From Pseudocolwellia sp. AS88 (GTDB lineage Bacteria; Pseudomonadota; Gammaproteobacteria; Enterobacterales; Alteromonadaceae), in the NCBI RefSeq assembly GCF_030551755.1, contig NZ_JAUPEC010000001.1, positions 62,001-126,000 of the forward strand: DNA of 64,000 bases. The letters run 5' to 3'. Numbering within the stretch: the stretch's first letter is position 1; each line of letters begins with the position of its first letter. The notes beneath the pieces were generated by a model, which was given only the letters and a program-made list of their open reading frames with translations, was not told the origin of the DNA and did no database searches. Both the position numbers and the translations under genes were made by a program. Positions 37,373-46,696 of this stretch are shown here, piece by piece.

Positions 37373-38296
37373 CAATTAGGCTAAGTAGCTAAATTTAAAT
37401 GTTTTTTGTGTGTTCGCAAGTTAGTTCTTCATTTGTAAAGAATAACCACATCATACGTCCTAACTATTTCTAAATTGTCAATCTAGGGTCAAGTTATTCC
37501 ATCTAAGAGTCCTGCCACCATAGTAACTTTAACGGTGCTCCACTAGATCCAATTTTGTAATTAGTTTAGGTAAAAGTTTAGTGTTCAATTACTAGAGTCA
37601 CTTTTAGCATAGCAAGGGCATAAGTAAACCACCTTAAAGAAATGAAGTTAGGGATGGGGAAATTTTATGTGCTAAAAGTGGATTGACTTTAATTGCTAAT
37701 TGAGATTTTTAGTAATATGACATAAATAGTTTATTATAAAGTGTATGTGAAAATTAAATGATTGCGCATTCTGTGCTAACAAAGTGACCTTGAACTCTAA
37801 TTCACTACTGACAGCTTTAGACCTATAGTTAATGTTAAAAAATATAATATTAACAGCAGCTATGAGCTTAAACAAGCCCCACAAACAAGCAGCGAACTTA
37901 GGTTGCTATTACCCTAAATATGATCATGGTTTCACAAAAAATCTATGACCGCTTTTGGCTATCAGTTGACCTAAAGAACAACCGATAGCTAACTTTCTCT
38001 TTACTCACGAAGTTAACATTAACAGTTTGGTGACGAACGACCGCTTTGGTGGTTAAGAAAATTATTCGTTGTGATAAGTACGTGTCTAAATTTGGTTAGC
38101 TTGGTGGTAAAAGTATGGATTATCCGTGTTCCTATATACCTCCAAATACCAGCTCTAATAAGATCACAATATTATTGGCATAGTTAAATGTAATTAGCTG
38201 AATCGCTTTTTTACTCAGGATTTTTTGTTGAAATATAGATAAGTCATTTGTATTTTAAAGCAGTTAGTAACATGCTAATTAAACTTACTCTAATTC
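37373..38296. other. 0.9 kb without an intact gene
   Basis: No reading frame, hairpin terminator or RNA gene could be recognised. The composition is AT-rich and stops are frequent in all frames. Together with 35193-36294 it frames the XRE regulator gene, which suggests an insertion region that has lost its other genes. Confidence 0.5.
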
Positions 38297-39259
38297 TTAC
38301 TCTTTCGTTTTTCTTTTGTTCTCAAACATAGCTAAATCAGCTTCATTTATAAAATTGTGTATATCATGATGCCTCGCTTGATCATATTTGATTAAACCTT
38401 CTGAAAACAGAATTGGGTGCGGTAATTCATCTTTATCATAATTATTTTTAATATTTAACTTTAATCGTTCAATTGCATCTTTGGCTAGTTCTTCCGTGGT
38501 GTTTGATAGAAAAACAACAAACTCATCTCCGCCTATTCGTGCATAAAAATCTGAATCTCTGAAGGTTAGTTGCATCTGATTGGCAAAATATACGAGAACC
38601 TTATCACCAGCTGAATGCCCATAAGTATCGTTAATCACTTTAAAGTTGTTTAAATCAAAATACGCTATATAACTTTCAGTTTTTTGCCTAGCACTCATAG
38701 CTATGGCGTGTTTTGCTAATTCAATAAAGCCACGTCGATTGGTGATTTTGGTTAATTCGTCAGATGCTGCCATCTTTAAGGCATTTAGTTCATCTTCTAC
38801 AATTGATGCTAAATCTTTAAGTGTAAGAATATCTTCATTGGAAAGTGTTCTAGGCTTTAAATCTAAAATACATAGCGTACCTAAATTATATCCATCTCTT
38901 GTTTTTAAAGGGTGCCCAGCATAAAACTTAATAAAAGGTTCACCAGCAACTAACGGGTTAGCAACAAAGCGTTCATCTTTCGATGCGTCTTCAATAATAA
39001 ATGTTTCGTCATTTAAAATTGTATGACCACAAAATGAAATATCTCTTGGAGTTTCAGTCGCTTCAAGTCCAACTTTAGATTTGAACCATTGTCTGTTCTC
39101 ATCAATTAAACTAATTGATGAAATAGGAACATTAAATAAGCGTTTTGCCATTCGAGTAATGCGATCAAAGTGCTCTTGTGCTGGAGTGTCTAATATACCT
39201 AGACACTTTAAAGCCATAAGCCTTTCTTTTTCATTATCAGGATTTTTAGGCGGTATCAT
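38297..39259 (-). CDS. Diguanylate cyclase with GAF sensor
   Basis: A cytoplasmic protein of about 320 residues. The ATG at 39259 is preferred over a GTG two codons upstream. A GAF domain (about 20-155) has the pattern VPISSISLIDENRQWFKS and DISFCGHTIL, typical of GAF domains joined to GGDEF. The GGDEF motif (GGDEFVVFL, about 235) is intact, and the I-site RDSD is five residues before it. It should synthesise c-di-GMP in response to a soluble signal. Confidence 0.9.
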   Translation of the reverse strand: MIPPKNPDNEKERLMALKCLGILDTPAQEHFDRITRMAKRLFNVPISSISLIDENRQWFKSKVGLEATETPRDISFCGHTILNDETFIIEDASKDERFVANPLVAGEPFIKFYAGHPLKTRDGYNLGTLCILDLKPRTLSNEDILTLKDLASIVEDELNALKMAASDELTKITNRRGFIELAKHAIAMSARQKTESYIAYFDLNNFKVINDTYGHSAGDKVLVYFANQMQLTFRDSDFYARIGGDEFVVFLSNTTEELAKDAIERLKLNIKNNYDKDELPHPILFSEGLIKYDQARHHDIHNFINEADLAMFENKRKTKE

Positions 39260-39431
39260 ACTCACTCTATACTTAAATTACTGATTTCATATCAGTATAG
39301 ATGACTTGTTGAAAAAAGAGATGTGTACAAAAGTAAAAAATAGATATGGTTTGTAAAAGAGTGTAAAGACAAGTTATTAAGTGATTGAATTAACAACTTG
39401 TCTAACGATGTTTACCGTAAAAAATAGAGAG

Positions 39432-39953
39432 TTAAAGCTTATTAATTATCGCTTTAAGTTCATCGTTTAATGCCTGATTTGATAGCTTTCCTGTTTCACT
39501 ATCAAAATTATCATAAAAACTTGGTACTGATAATGAGCCTATAATATTAGCAGCAAAATATGGACCTGAAGTTACCGCTGTATTTAAAACTGAACTCGCT
39601 CCGCCAGGGCCTGGTGTAGTGGCTAAAATTACCATCGCTTTATTTTGATAAACCTTTTGATTGATTCTAGATGTCCAATCAAATAAATTTTTATACGCGG
39701 CAGTATAAGTACCATTGTGCTCAGCATACGAAATAATAATCGCATCTGCTTCGCCAATCTTTTGATAAAAGTCTTTAGCTTGCTGCGGTTGACCTAACTC
39801 TTTTTCTCTATCTTCACTAAAAATAGGCATTTCATAATCATTAATATCAATAATATCTATTTCAGCATTTTCAGCTAAGTTTGCTGCATAAGTTACTAGC
39901 TTTTTGTTAATCGAGTTTTTATTACTGCTGGCGGCAAAAGCTAAAATTTTCAT
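39432..39953 (-). CDS. NADPH-dependent FMN reductase family protein
   Basis: A 173-residue flavodoxin-fold enzyme. The FMN phosphate loop is AASSNKNSINKKL near the N-terminus. YAEHNGTYTAAYKNLFDW and TTPGPGGASSVL are typical of the NADPH-dependent FMN/quinone reductase family (ChrR/azoreductase-like). It is divergent from a LysR regulator 221 bases away, which probably controls it. The physiological substrate is unknown. Confidence 0.9.
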   Translation of the reverse strand: MKILAFAASSNKNSINKKLVTYAANLAENAEIDIIDINDYEMPIFSEDREKELGQPQQAKDFYQKIGEADAIIISYAEHNGTYTAAYKNLFDWTSRINQKVYQNKAMVILATTPGPGGASSVLNTAVTSGPYFAANIIGSLSVPSFYDNFDSETGKLSNQALNDELKAIINKL

Positions 39954-40174
39954 TTAAATCTCTCTTTATATTTAGGAACAAACTTGATTGTAATTAAAGT
40001 CATTGGTGTTTTGACTTTTTTGTATGGTTATTTTATGTAGGTATTTTATATAGTTTCCGATTAATGATTAATATGTTTTTTATGTAAACATTGTTTCCAT
40101 ATAACTGTTAATCGCAAGGTTACAAAGTTATGCTTAGATTATAGAGTGTAATAGAAATTTAATGAGAGATAAGC

Positions 40175-41071
40175 ATGATTAAAGACCTAAAACTATTTGA
40201 TGGCGTTGTACTATTTACACAAGTTGTTAATAGTGGAGGATTTACTGCAGCTTCAATTATTAATGGGCATTCAACATCATATATAAGTAAAGAAATTAAC
40301 AAGTTAGAATCTCGTCTTGGAGTGAGATTACTGAGCCGTACAACGCGGAAGATAAGTTTAACACCAGAAGGGCAGGCTTATTTCCAACAATGTGAGCAAA
40401 TGAACATTGATGCAGAACAGGCTTTAGGTATTATTAATCAAGCTAACATTGAGCCCAAAGGTGTACTTAAAATGAGTTGTCCTATTGGTTATGGGATGAG
40501 TCATTTACAATCAGCTTTAATTGACTACACGCGATTATATCCAGATGTAAAATTAGATTTGGATTTTAATGATCGGAAAGTGGATGTGATTCAAGAGGGA
40601 TATGATCTGGCTATAAGAGCCACGCATCAGCTAGAAGACTCAACACTTGTTTGTAAAAAAATCGCCTCGTATAAATCACATATTGTCGCTTCTCATCAAT
40701 ATCTAACACTGAATGGAATACCTAAAAAACCAGAGGATTTAGTGGCTCATAAATGTTTGAGTTATAGTAATCTGAAAAGCCCAACAAAATGGAAGTTTGA
40801 ATCTTTAGAAGGTGAAAAAGTGCAGGTGGAAGTACCTGCAACTATCCTTTGTAATAACGCTGAAATGGAATTAGCTATGGTGCTTCAACATAAGGGGATA
40901 TGCCGTTTACCTGCTTTCTATATGGAAAAAGAGCTAAAAGAAAAACAAGTTGTTGTTTTATTTGAAGGCTACAAGCAAACACCTATCAATATTTATGCTT
41001 TATATCCCAGCAGGAAACATTTATCACCGAAAGTGAGGAAGTTCTTAGATTTATTAACGAGTGTTCATTAA
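40175..41071 (+). CDS. LysR-type transcriptional regulator
   Basis: A 298-residue regulator. The DNA-binding part reads FTAASIINGHSTSYISKEIN, then KLESRLGVRLLSRTTRKISL, as in the CrgA/AaeR-like group of LysR proteins. The effector domain follows (LKMSCPIGYGMSHL onward). It is divergent from the FMN reductase gene, which is its most likely target. A ribosome site GAGAGA precedes the ATG. Confidence 0.88.
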   Translation: MIKDLKLFDGVVLFTQVVNSGGFTAASIINGHSTSYISKEINKLESRLGVRLLSRTTRKISLTPEGQAYFQQCEQMNIDAEQALGIINQANIEPKGVLKMSCPIGYGMSHLQSALIDYTRLYPDVKLDLDFNDRKVDVIQEGYDLAIRATHQLEDSTLVCKKIASYKSHIVASHQYLTLNGIPKKPEDLVAHKCLSYSNLKSPTKWKFESLEGEKVQVEVPATILCNNAEMELAMVLQHKGICRLPAFYMEKELKEKQVVVLFEGYKQTPINIYALYPSRKHLSPKVRKFLDLLTSVH

Positions 41072-41189
41072 TTTATTTTCACATTTTCCTTATGGTTTTA
41101 ATGACTATTACCTTGTGTGTCGTTATTTTATCCTCTAATATTTAATCTCTTAATAAGTCTTTAAAAATCTATCTTAAAAAGGAAAATTT

Positions 41190-41588
41190 ATGATTAAATT
41201 ATTTATGTTATGTGTGCTTGTTATAACAAGCTTTACTTCTTTAGCTGAACAGGGGGCTGATAAGCAGCCGAAAGATTCAGTTTTACTGACTGTTTTCTTA
41301 AAACACGATCAAACTAAAATCTTAGATGAAACACAGGAAATTCTAGCCAAGCAAGGCTTTTTTGACTCATTTCCACCTAAAGGTGTTTCTGTTGTTAGTT
41401 GGTATGTAATGATGGGGATTGGCCAAGTTGTTACTTTAGAAGTTCCTGCCCATCAAGTTCGTGAAGTTAACTTAGCGATAGAAAAAACGGCTTGGAAAGC
41501 ATTTCATACAGAGTTTTACTCTACTTATAATTTATACCCAGTCTACAAAGAGAAATTAAAAAATAAAGCGAAAGTATCATACGAGTAA
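41190..41588 (+). CDS. Hypothetical secreted protein, 132 aa
   Basis: A small exported protein with a signal peptide (IKLFMLCVLVITSFTSLA). The mature part has alternating beta and alpha elements (SVLLTVFLKHDQTKILDE, then VVSWYVMMGIGQVVTLEV), which suggests a ferredoxin-like or dimeric alpha/beta-barrel fold, but I do not recognise the family. It starts after AAAAGGAAAA. A 12-base hairpin at 41604-41640 follows but has no T run. Confidence 0.65.
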   Translation: MIKLFMLCVLVITSFTSLAEQGADKQPKDSVLLTVFLKHDQTKILDETQEILAKQGFFDSFPPKGVSVVSWYVMMGIGQVVTLEVPAHQVREVNLAIEKTAWKAFHTEFYSTYNLYPVYKEKLKNKAKVSYE

Positions 41589-41823
41589 ATTAGCACTCAA
41601 TTGAGTAGGACAAAAGAACAAACTCTTATTTTGTTCTACTCCCTCTTAAATACCTAGCTCACACTAAAACCCCCATAATATTCATCTCCTTGTCTCTGCT
41701 CTAGGTTTTTTATCTATATCGGTTGAATGAATGTAATGCTACAGTTATTAGCGATATATACGTATATCAATTATTTCTTCTATTATGCATTTTTATATTT
41801 ATTTCAAAATTTATAAATAAGCT

Positions 41824-41849
41824 GCATCCAAAAATCCATGTCGAACGTT
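41824..41849 (+). promoter_or_regulatory. ECF promoter of the sigma factor gene
   Basis: GCATCCA (41824-41830), an 11-base gap, and CGAACGTT (41842-41849). The same two elements with the same gap are upstream of the DUF4331 gene. It lies 22 bases before the sigma gene ATG, which indicates autoregulation. Confidence 0.72.
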
Positions 41850-41871
41850 TATATAAGAAAAAAGGTAAATT

Positions 41872-42408
41872 ATGCAAAGTGATGAATTACTCTCTCTAAT
41901 TAGTGCGACTGCTCAAGGCGATAAAAAAGCATTTGCACAACTCTATGAGGAGACGAGCAGCAAGTTATTTGCCATTAGCTTAAAAATGTTAACTAACCGA
42001 GCTCATGCGGAAGAAGTATTACAGGATGCTTTTGTCAAAATTTGGCATAACGCATCAGAATACAACTCATCAAAAGGTAGTGTTATTTCATGGATGATAA
42101 GCATTGTGAGATACCGATGTTTAGATGTGTTGCGTTACAACAAGGTGCGTAAAGAAGAAATTTTATCTAGCGATGAAAGTCTTAATACAATAAGTGAAGA
42201 GTTTATTGAAGTTGATTACGACTCAGACACTAAGCTTGTTAATTGCATTGAAGAATTAGAGGTGCAACAAAAGCAGGTGATCCATCTTGCCTACTATCGA
42301 GGTCTTAGCCATACAGAATTAGTGAATCAAACTAGTATTCCGTTAGGCACAATAAAAAGTTGGATAAGACGTGGACTACAACAGCTACAAAGGTGTTTAT
42401 CATTATGA
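41872..42408 (+). CDS. ECF RNA polymerase sigma factor
   Basis: A 178-residue alternative sigma factor. Region 2 reads AHAEEVLQDAFVKIWHN, followed by SVISWMISIVRYRCLDVLR. Region 4 has LAYYRGLSHTELVNQTSIPL, then GTIKSWIRRGLQQLQ. The stop overlaps the ATG of the anti-sigma gene (ATGA), so the pair is translationally coupled. The RskA-type anti-sigma indicates the SigK-like group. A promoter with the same elements at 43430 makes the DUF4331 operon a likely target. Confidence 0.93.
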   Translation: MQSDELLSLISATAQGDKKAFAQLYEETSSKLFAISLKMLTNRAHAEEVLQDAFVKIWHNASEYNSSKGSVISWMISIVRYRCLDVLRYNKVRKEEILSSDESLNTISEEFIEVDYDSDTKLVNCIEELEVQQKQVIHLAYYRGLSHTELVNQTSIPLGTIKSWIRRGLQQLQRCLSL

Positions 42409-43088
42409 AATATAACGATCCCGAACTTGTCGACTTACTCGCTGCACAGTATGTTTTAGGTACGCTTAAAGGACTTACTCGTAAACGTTTTCAGCGATTA
42501 ATGCTTACTTCTACTATGGCGCGTGAAGCAACTCATACATGGGAAGCTAATCTTAATAGTCTTTCAAGTGCTATTAAGCCTGTGAAGCCTGACGAAAAGG
42601 TATGGCAACAGATTTTGCAACGCCTTGAAACGAGAAAAACACCAAGCACAGTGATTAAAACTAAACCAGGATTTTGGCGCCAATGGTCGTTAATTGCAAC
42701 GGCAGCAAGTTTAGTATTAGCCATAATATTACTGCAACCTGTATCACCTATTGTTGAAAGCACTCAGCAGTTTGCATTAGTAGAGAATGAAGCTAAGCAA
42801 GCATTATGGTTTATTGATGTGCGCGAACAAGGTTTGTCGGTTAGAGCAAGTAGTCAGTTAGATACGATAAGCGATAAAGATTATGAGCTATGGATGATTG
42901 TTAAAGACCAAGAAGCACCTATTTCTTTAGGGCTACTACCTAAAAACGGTACAATATTGTTGGCTAAAAATCAGCAATTTGTTGTTGATAACATTAATAT
43001 ATTAGCCGTAAGTTTAGAGCCTTTAGGCGGTTCGCCAAATGGTGCGCCAACAGAAGTATTGTACACAAGTAAACTTGTTACTTTATAA
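42405..43088 (+). CDS. RskA-type anti-sigma factor
   Basis: A 227-residue single-pass membrane protein that should hold the sigma factor inactive. The start at 42405 lies within the ATGA overlap; a TTG at 42360 inside the sigma gene is rejected. The N-terminal part has YNDPELVDLLAAQYVLGTLK. One membrane segment is at about residues 100-115 (WSLIATAASLVLAIILL). The periplasmic C-terminus (YELWMIVKDQEAPISLGLLP) matches the RskA domain. Its signal is unknown. Confidence 0.9.
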   Translation: MKYNDPELVDLLAAQYVLGTLKGLTRKRFQRLMLTSTMAREATHTWEANLNSLSSAIKPVKPDEKVWQQILQRLETRKTPSTVIKTKPGFWRQWSLIATAASLVLAIILLQPVSPIVESTQQFALVENEAKQALWFIDVREQGLSVRASSQLDTISDKDYELWMIVKDQEAPISLGLLPKNGTILLAKNQQFVVDNINILAVSLEPLGGSPNGAPTEVLYTSKLVTL

Positions 43089-43110
43089 GTAAATATTTGG
43101 TTAGAGTATT

Positions 43111-43158
43111 CGTTGGTTTATTTATTCGTATATTTTTTTGCGGATAAATAAACTAACG
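43111..43158. terminator. Possible terminator between anti-sigma and DUF4331 genes
   Basis: Arms CGTTGGTTTATTTAT (43111-43125) and ATAAATAAACTAACG (43144-43158) pair over 15 bases with one G-T pair. There is a T run inside the loop but none after the stem. It may separate the sigma pair from the DUF4331 operon. The rest of the 405-base gap holds the promoter at 43430. Confidence 0.5.
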
Positions 43159-43429
43159 CTCAACGTAATTTAGGCAAAAAGTAATAATCTACGCTCTTAT
43201 TATCCTCACCTTTGTATCTTTAAAATTAGCTTTACCCATTCATTATAAAACCCTCCATATATACCATTGAGTATTCCCTTTAAGCTTTTCGTCCCTCTTA
43301 AAATAAATATTAAAAGTATGAGGTTAGTTATGAGGCTTCGTTATTTTTATATTAATGATTTTTTATTTTTAATTTATTCAATAGGTTAGTTGATGGTTTC
43401 AATATTAAATAATTAATTTTAATTATTTT

Positions 43430-43455
43430 GCATCCAATATAAAAACTCGCCCGTT
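43430..43455 (+). promoter_or_regulatory. ECF promoter of the DUF4331 operon
   Basis: GCATCCA (43430-43436), an 11-base gap, and CGCCCGTT (43448-43455). It matches the promoter of the sigma gene in both elements and in spacing, and lies 38 bases before the ATG of the DUF4331 gene. Confidence 0.72.
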
Positions 43456-43493
43456 ATTACTATTGATACTAATTAAAAATAAAGGGAACAACC

Positions 43494-45086
43494 ATGAAAG
43501 CTTTCACTCCTTCGCTTTTAGCGATAGTAATATGTAGTACCTTAGTAAGCGCACCAAGCAAAGCTTCAAGTCATAGAGAAGCGCCAAACATTAGTCGTTT
43601 TCCAACATTAGATTCTACAGATTTCTTTGCATTTAATAGTTATGAGGAAGGTCGTGGCGGATTCGTAACACTTATTGCTAACTATATTCCATTGCAAGAT
43701 GCATACGGTGGACCTAATTATTTTGCTATGGACCCAGATGCAACTTATAGCATTCACATCGATAATGATGGTGATGCGATGGAAGATATCACTTTCCAAT
43801 TTAACTTCACTAGTACGCTACCTAATAACAATCAAGGCGTACAGTTAACAGTTGGTCCAGAGGGTAATCAACGTACCGTTTCTGTACCTCTTAAAAATAT
43901 TGGTGGTGTTTCTGCTGGAGACGATAGTGCAGCCAATTTCAGTGAAAGTTATACCATGGCTATGGTCACGGGTCCTCAAGCGACAGGTAGTAAAGCAACA
44001 TTAACGAACTCTTCTTCAACATCAGACAGCTTTATGAAGCCACTTGATTACATTGGTAACAAAACGTTTACTTCAGAACAAAATTATCAAACGTATGCTG
44101 ACCAATATGTTTACGACGTAGCATTACCAGGTTGTGAAGCTATGGCAAAAGTATTTGTTGGGCAACGTAAAGACCCATTTGTTGTAAACCTAGGTAAAAC
44201 ATTCGATTTAGTTAACTATGTACCTATTGAAGGTGATAGTGCTCCAGGTGCTGGAGATACTGGCGGTTTCCCAGGTGGTATTACGCAATCAATGGATAAC
44301 GATGATTTAGTCGATAAAAACATTACTTCTATCGCTATTGAAGTACCTAAAAGTTGTTTAACAGGTGACGGTAACGGTGTTATTGGTTCTTGGACAACAG
44401 CAAGTTTACCACAGGCACGTATTTTGAACCCTGATGCTAGCTTTGCTAATAATGCCGCTAATGGCGGGGCACTTACGCAGGTATCTCGTTTAGGTAATCC
44501 GTTAGTGAATGAATTGGTTATTGGTATTAAAGATAAAGATGCATTTTCTACATCACATCCGCACGACGATGGTCAGTTTTTAGATTATGTTTCGCATCCT
44601 GCTTTACCAGAATTGTTAAATATTCTATTTAAAGATGCTGTAAATACCACTTTAGGTGCTGAAATTGAAACACTAGCGCCAACTAACTTTCCACGTACTG
44701 ATTTAATTACAGCATTCTTAACTGGTTTTGCTGGTGTTAACCAACAAGCAACAGTTACACCGTCTGAAATGTTACGTTTAAATACAGGTATTGCTGCTAC
44801 AGCTCAAGCTGACCAATCAACATTTGGTGTTGTTGGTAACGATTTAGCAGGTTTTCCAAACGGTCGTCGCCCAGGTGATGATGTAGTTGATATCGCATTG
44901 CGTGTTGTTATGGGACGTTTATGTCATCCAATTCCTGTTGGTGGCGTTGATACTGACTTAGGCTTATGTGTTCCTGAAGACGCAAGTGTTGGTACTGTTC
45001 CGTTTACAGATGGCGCGCCAATTCATGCAACTATGATGGATGCAAGCTTTCCGTATTTAGCTACTCCACTTGCTGGTTCTAAATAA
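43494..45086 (+). CDS. Secreted DUF4331 protein
   Basis: A 530-residue exported protein with a signal peptide (LLAIVICSTLVSAPSKAS). The mature start SSHREAPNISRFPTLDSTDF is the hallmark of the DUF4331 family, with later FQFNF and HPHDDGQFLDYVSHPALPEL blocks. The family has no known function; its ordered His, Asp and Glu residues could bind metal. It is the first gene after the second ECF promoter and heads the set lipoprotein - TPR - HupE/UreJ with short spacings (11, 64 and 2 bases). Confidence 0.9.
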   Translation: MKAFTPSLLAIVICSTLVSAPSKASSHREAPNISRFPTLDSTDFFAFNSYEEGRGGFVTLIANYIPLQDAYGGPNYFAMDPDATYSIHIDNDGDAMEDITFQFNFTSTLPNNNQGVQLTVGPEGNQRTVSVPLKNIGGVSAGDDSAANFSESYTMAMVTGPQATGSKATLTNSSSTSDSFMKPLDYIGNKTFTSEQNYQTYADQYVYDVALPGCEAMAKVFVGQRKDPFVVNLGKTFDLVNYVPIEGDSAPGAGDTGGFPGGITQSMDNDDLVDKNITSIAIEVPKSCLTGDGNGVIGSWTTASLPQARILNPDASFANNAANGGALTQVSRLGNPLVNELVIGIKDKDAFSTSHPHDDGQFLDYVSHPALPELLNILFKDAVNTTLGAEIETLAPTNFPRTDLITAFLTGFAGVNQQATVTPSEMLRLNTGIAATAQADQSTFGVVGNDLAGFPNGRRPGDDVVDIALRVVMGRLCHPIPVGGVDTDLGLCVPEDASVGTVPFTDGAPIHATMMDASFPYLATPLAGSK

Positions 45087-45097
45087 GGAGCATCGCT

Positions 45098-45604
45098 ATG
45101 CTTAACGTAAACTTAAAACAAAAGCTTAATTATTTAGGGTTATGTCTCGCGGTTACTGCATTAAGTGCGTGTAATAGCGATGATAAAAAGCCTGAAGTTA
45201 ATAAAGCGCCAATAGCTGAAAACGCCACAGTAACAACACAAACTGAAGTTGCTATTACCGACATGCTTATGGCAACGGATCCTAATGGAGATAGCATTAC
45301 ATTTTCATTAGATTCAGAGCCTGCTTTAGGTAACGTAGTTATTACTGAATCAGGTAGTTATACCTACACACCTAATACAGGTGTTACTGGAGCCGATAGT
45401 TTTAGATTTATTGTTCAAGATCCTTCGAGCGAAACAGCTACAGCTACGGTAAGTATAACTATTGAAACATTAGATGTTGATTTTGTTCAGTTTACTAATG
45501 ATGCATTTAATCAAAGTACGGATGCCGAACCACTTACCGTTAATGGTAGAGCTTACTTTAACGCTGGTGAAGAAGTTAACTTTGACGACTTGTTAGTTCA
45601 ATAA
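45098..45604 (+). CDS. Lipoprotein with Ig-like (cadherin-type) repeat
   Basis: A 168-residue lipoprotein. The lipobox is LSAC (Cys at residue 25), after a hydrophobic signal. Residues ~37-125 form one bacterial Ig/cadherin-like repeat (NKAPIAENATVTTQTEVAIT to TATVSITIE). The C-terminal tail is acidic and has no recognised domain. It starts 11 bases after the DUF4331 gene with a GGAG ribosome site. A surface-exposed partner of the DUF4331 protein is possible. Confidence 0.82.
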   Translation: MLNVNLKQKLNYLGLCLAVTALSACNSDDKKPEVNKAPIAENATVTTQTEVAITDMLMATDPNGDSITFSLDSEPALGNVVITESGSYTYTPNTGVTGADSFRFIVQDPSSETATATVSITIETLDVDFVQFTNDAFNQSTDAEPLTVNGRAYFNAGEEVNFDDLLVQ

Positions 45605-45668
45605 TTAGAAAATTTTATACATTGAATTTTTGACCTCATGCCAAGGATGGCTTTTTAGGACAACTGTA

Positions 45669-46694
45669 ATGATAACCAAAACGATTCAAAACTCATTTCT
45701 ATTCGCTAGTCTTTTATTTTCCCATTATTCTTTGGCAACGGCACACACACCTAAAGATAATGACATTATTACTGCTTCACATTCATTGCTTAAAGTAGAG
45801 TTATCTATTGATGAAATAGAGCAACTTGTTTTAAACAGTCAAAATGTTGGTCAAACTGAACGTTTACAAGGTGCACTTAAAGTTCGTTTAGCAAAATTAT
45901 ATCAACAAGCACCTACGCTAAAAATTGGCTATTTATATGCGAGAGTATTGCAAAAAGAGCATCAATTTGATGAAGCTATTGCTATCGCCGAAGAAACTTT
46001 AACGATTAAACCTGCCACAAAAAAACAACAAAGTAATACCCACATGTTACTGTCGAATATGTTGATGATAAAAGGTGAATTCACCCAAGCTAAACAACAT
46101 TGTACTGCGCTTATTGGCAGCGTAAGTATTATGACTACATCGACTTGTGTATTAGATATACGTAGCCAAGAAGGGCAGTTAGAACAAAGTTATAATTCAC
46201 TACTAAAAATAACTCGTAACAAAGAAATAAGTGAATACACATTGCAAGTATTAAGTGAGATGGCTTACCGACTTAAACGCTATGATGACGCTTTACTACA
46301 CCTAGATAATATTCAACTTAATCAGTCACCTGTAAGTTTGATTGCACTATGGGCAGATATTCAATTAGGTTTAAATAATCATCAGCAAGTACTTAGTTCG
46401 TTAGGTGGTTTATTAAACAATGTTGATGATTTAGAAGATTCTTTATTAATAAGATTAGCAATAGCTGAAAAAGTCACTCAAAATACTACATGGCAAACCT
46501 TGATTAAAAAGCGAATAGCACTTCGCGAACTAAGACAAGATACTTTTCACGCCAGTGATCTCGCCAAATACTATTTAGAAGTAGAGCCTAATACAAGCAA
46601 AGCTATTTATTGGGCTACAATCAATTTAAAACAAGCAAAAATGAGCAGCGACAAGCAATTATTAGTTGAAGCTCAGTTAAAAGGTACGGAGTAG
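45669..46694 (+). CDS. Secreted TPR protein
   Basis: A 341-residue protein with a signal peptide (IQNSFLFASLLFSHYSLA) and TPR-like helical repeats (YLYARVLQKEHQFDEAIAIA and others). The ATG at 45669 is preferred over an upstream in-frame start at 45630, which would add a non-signal extension. It lies two bases before the HupE/UreJ gene and should act in the periplasm as a scaffold. Sequence function is otherwise unknown. Confidence 0.82.
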   Translation: MITKTIQNSFLFASLLFSHYSLATAHTPKDNDIITASHSLLKVELSIDEIEQLVLNSQNVGQTERLQGALKVRLAKLYQQAPTLKIGYLYARVLQKEHQFDEAIAIAEETLTIKPATKKQQSNTHMLLSNMLMIKGEFTQAKQHCTALIGSVSIMTTSTCVLDIRSQEGQLEQSYNSLLKITRNKEISEYTLQVLSEMAYRLKRYDDALLHLDNIQLNQSPVSLIALWADIQLGLNNHQQVLSSLGGLLNNVDDLEDSLLIRLAIAEKVTQNTTWQTLIKKRIALRELRQDTFHASDLAKYYLEVEPNTSKAIYWATINLKQAKMSSDKQLLVEAQLKGTE

Positions 46695-46696
46695 TA

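Noticed and set aside
41604-41640. Terminator after the 132-residue secreted protein gene
   Set aside because: There is a 12-base stem with one G-T pair, but it is followed by CCCTC rather than a T run, so it is not counted as an intrinsic terminator.
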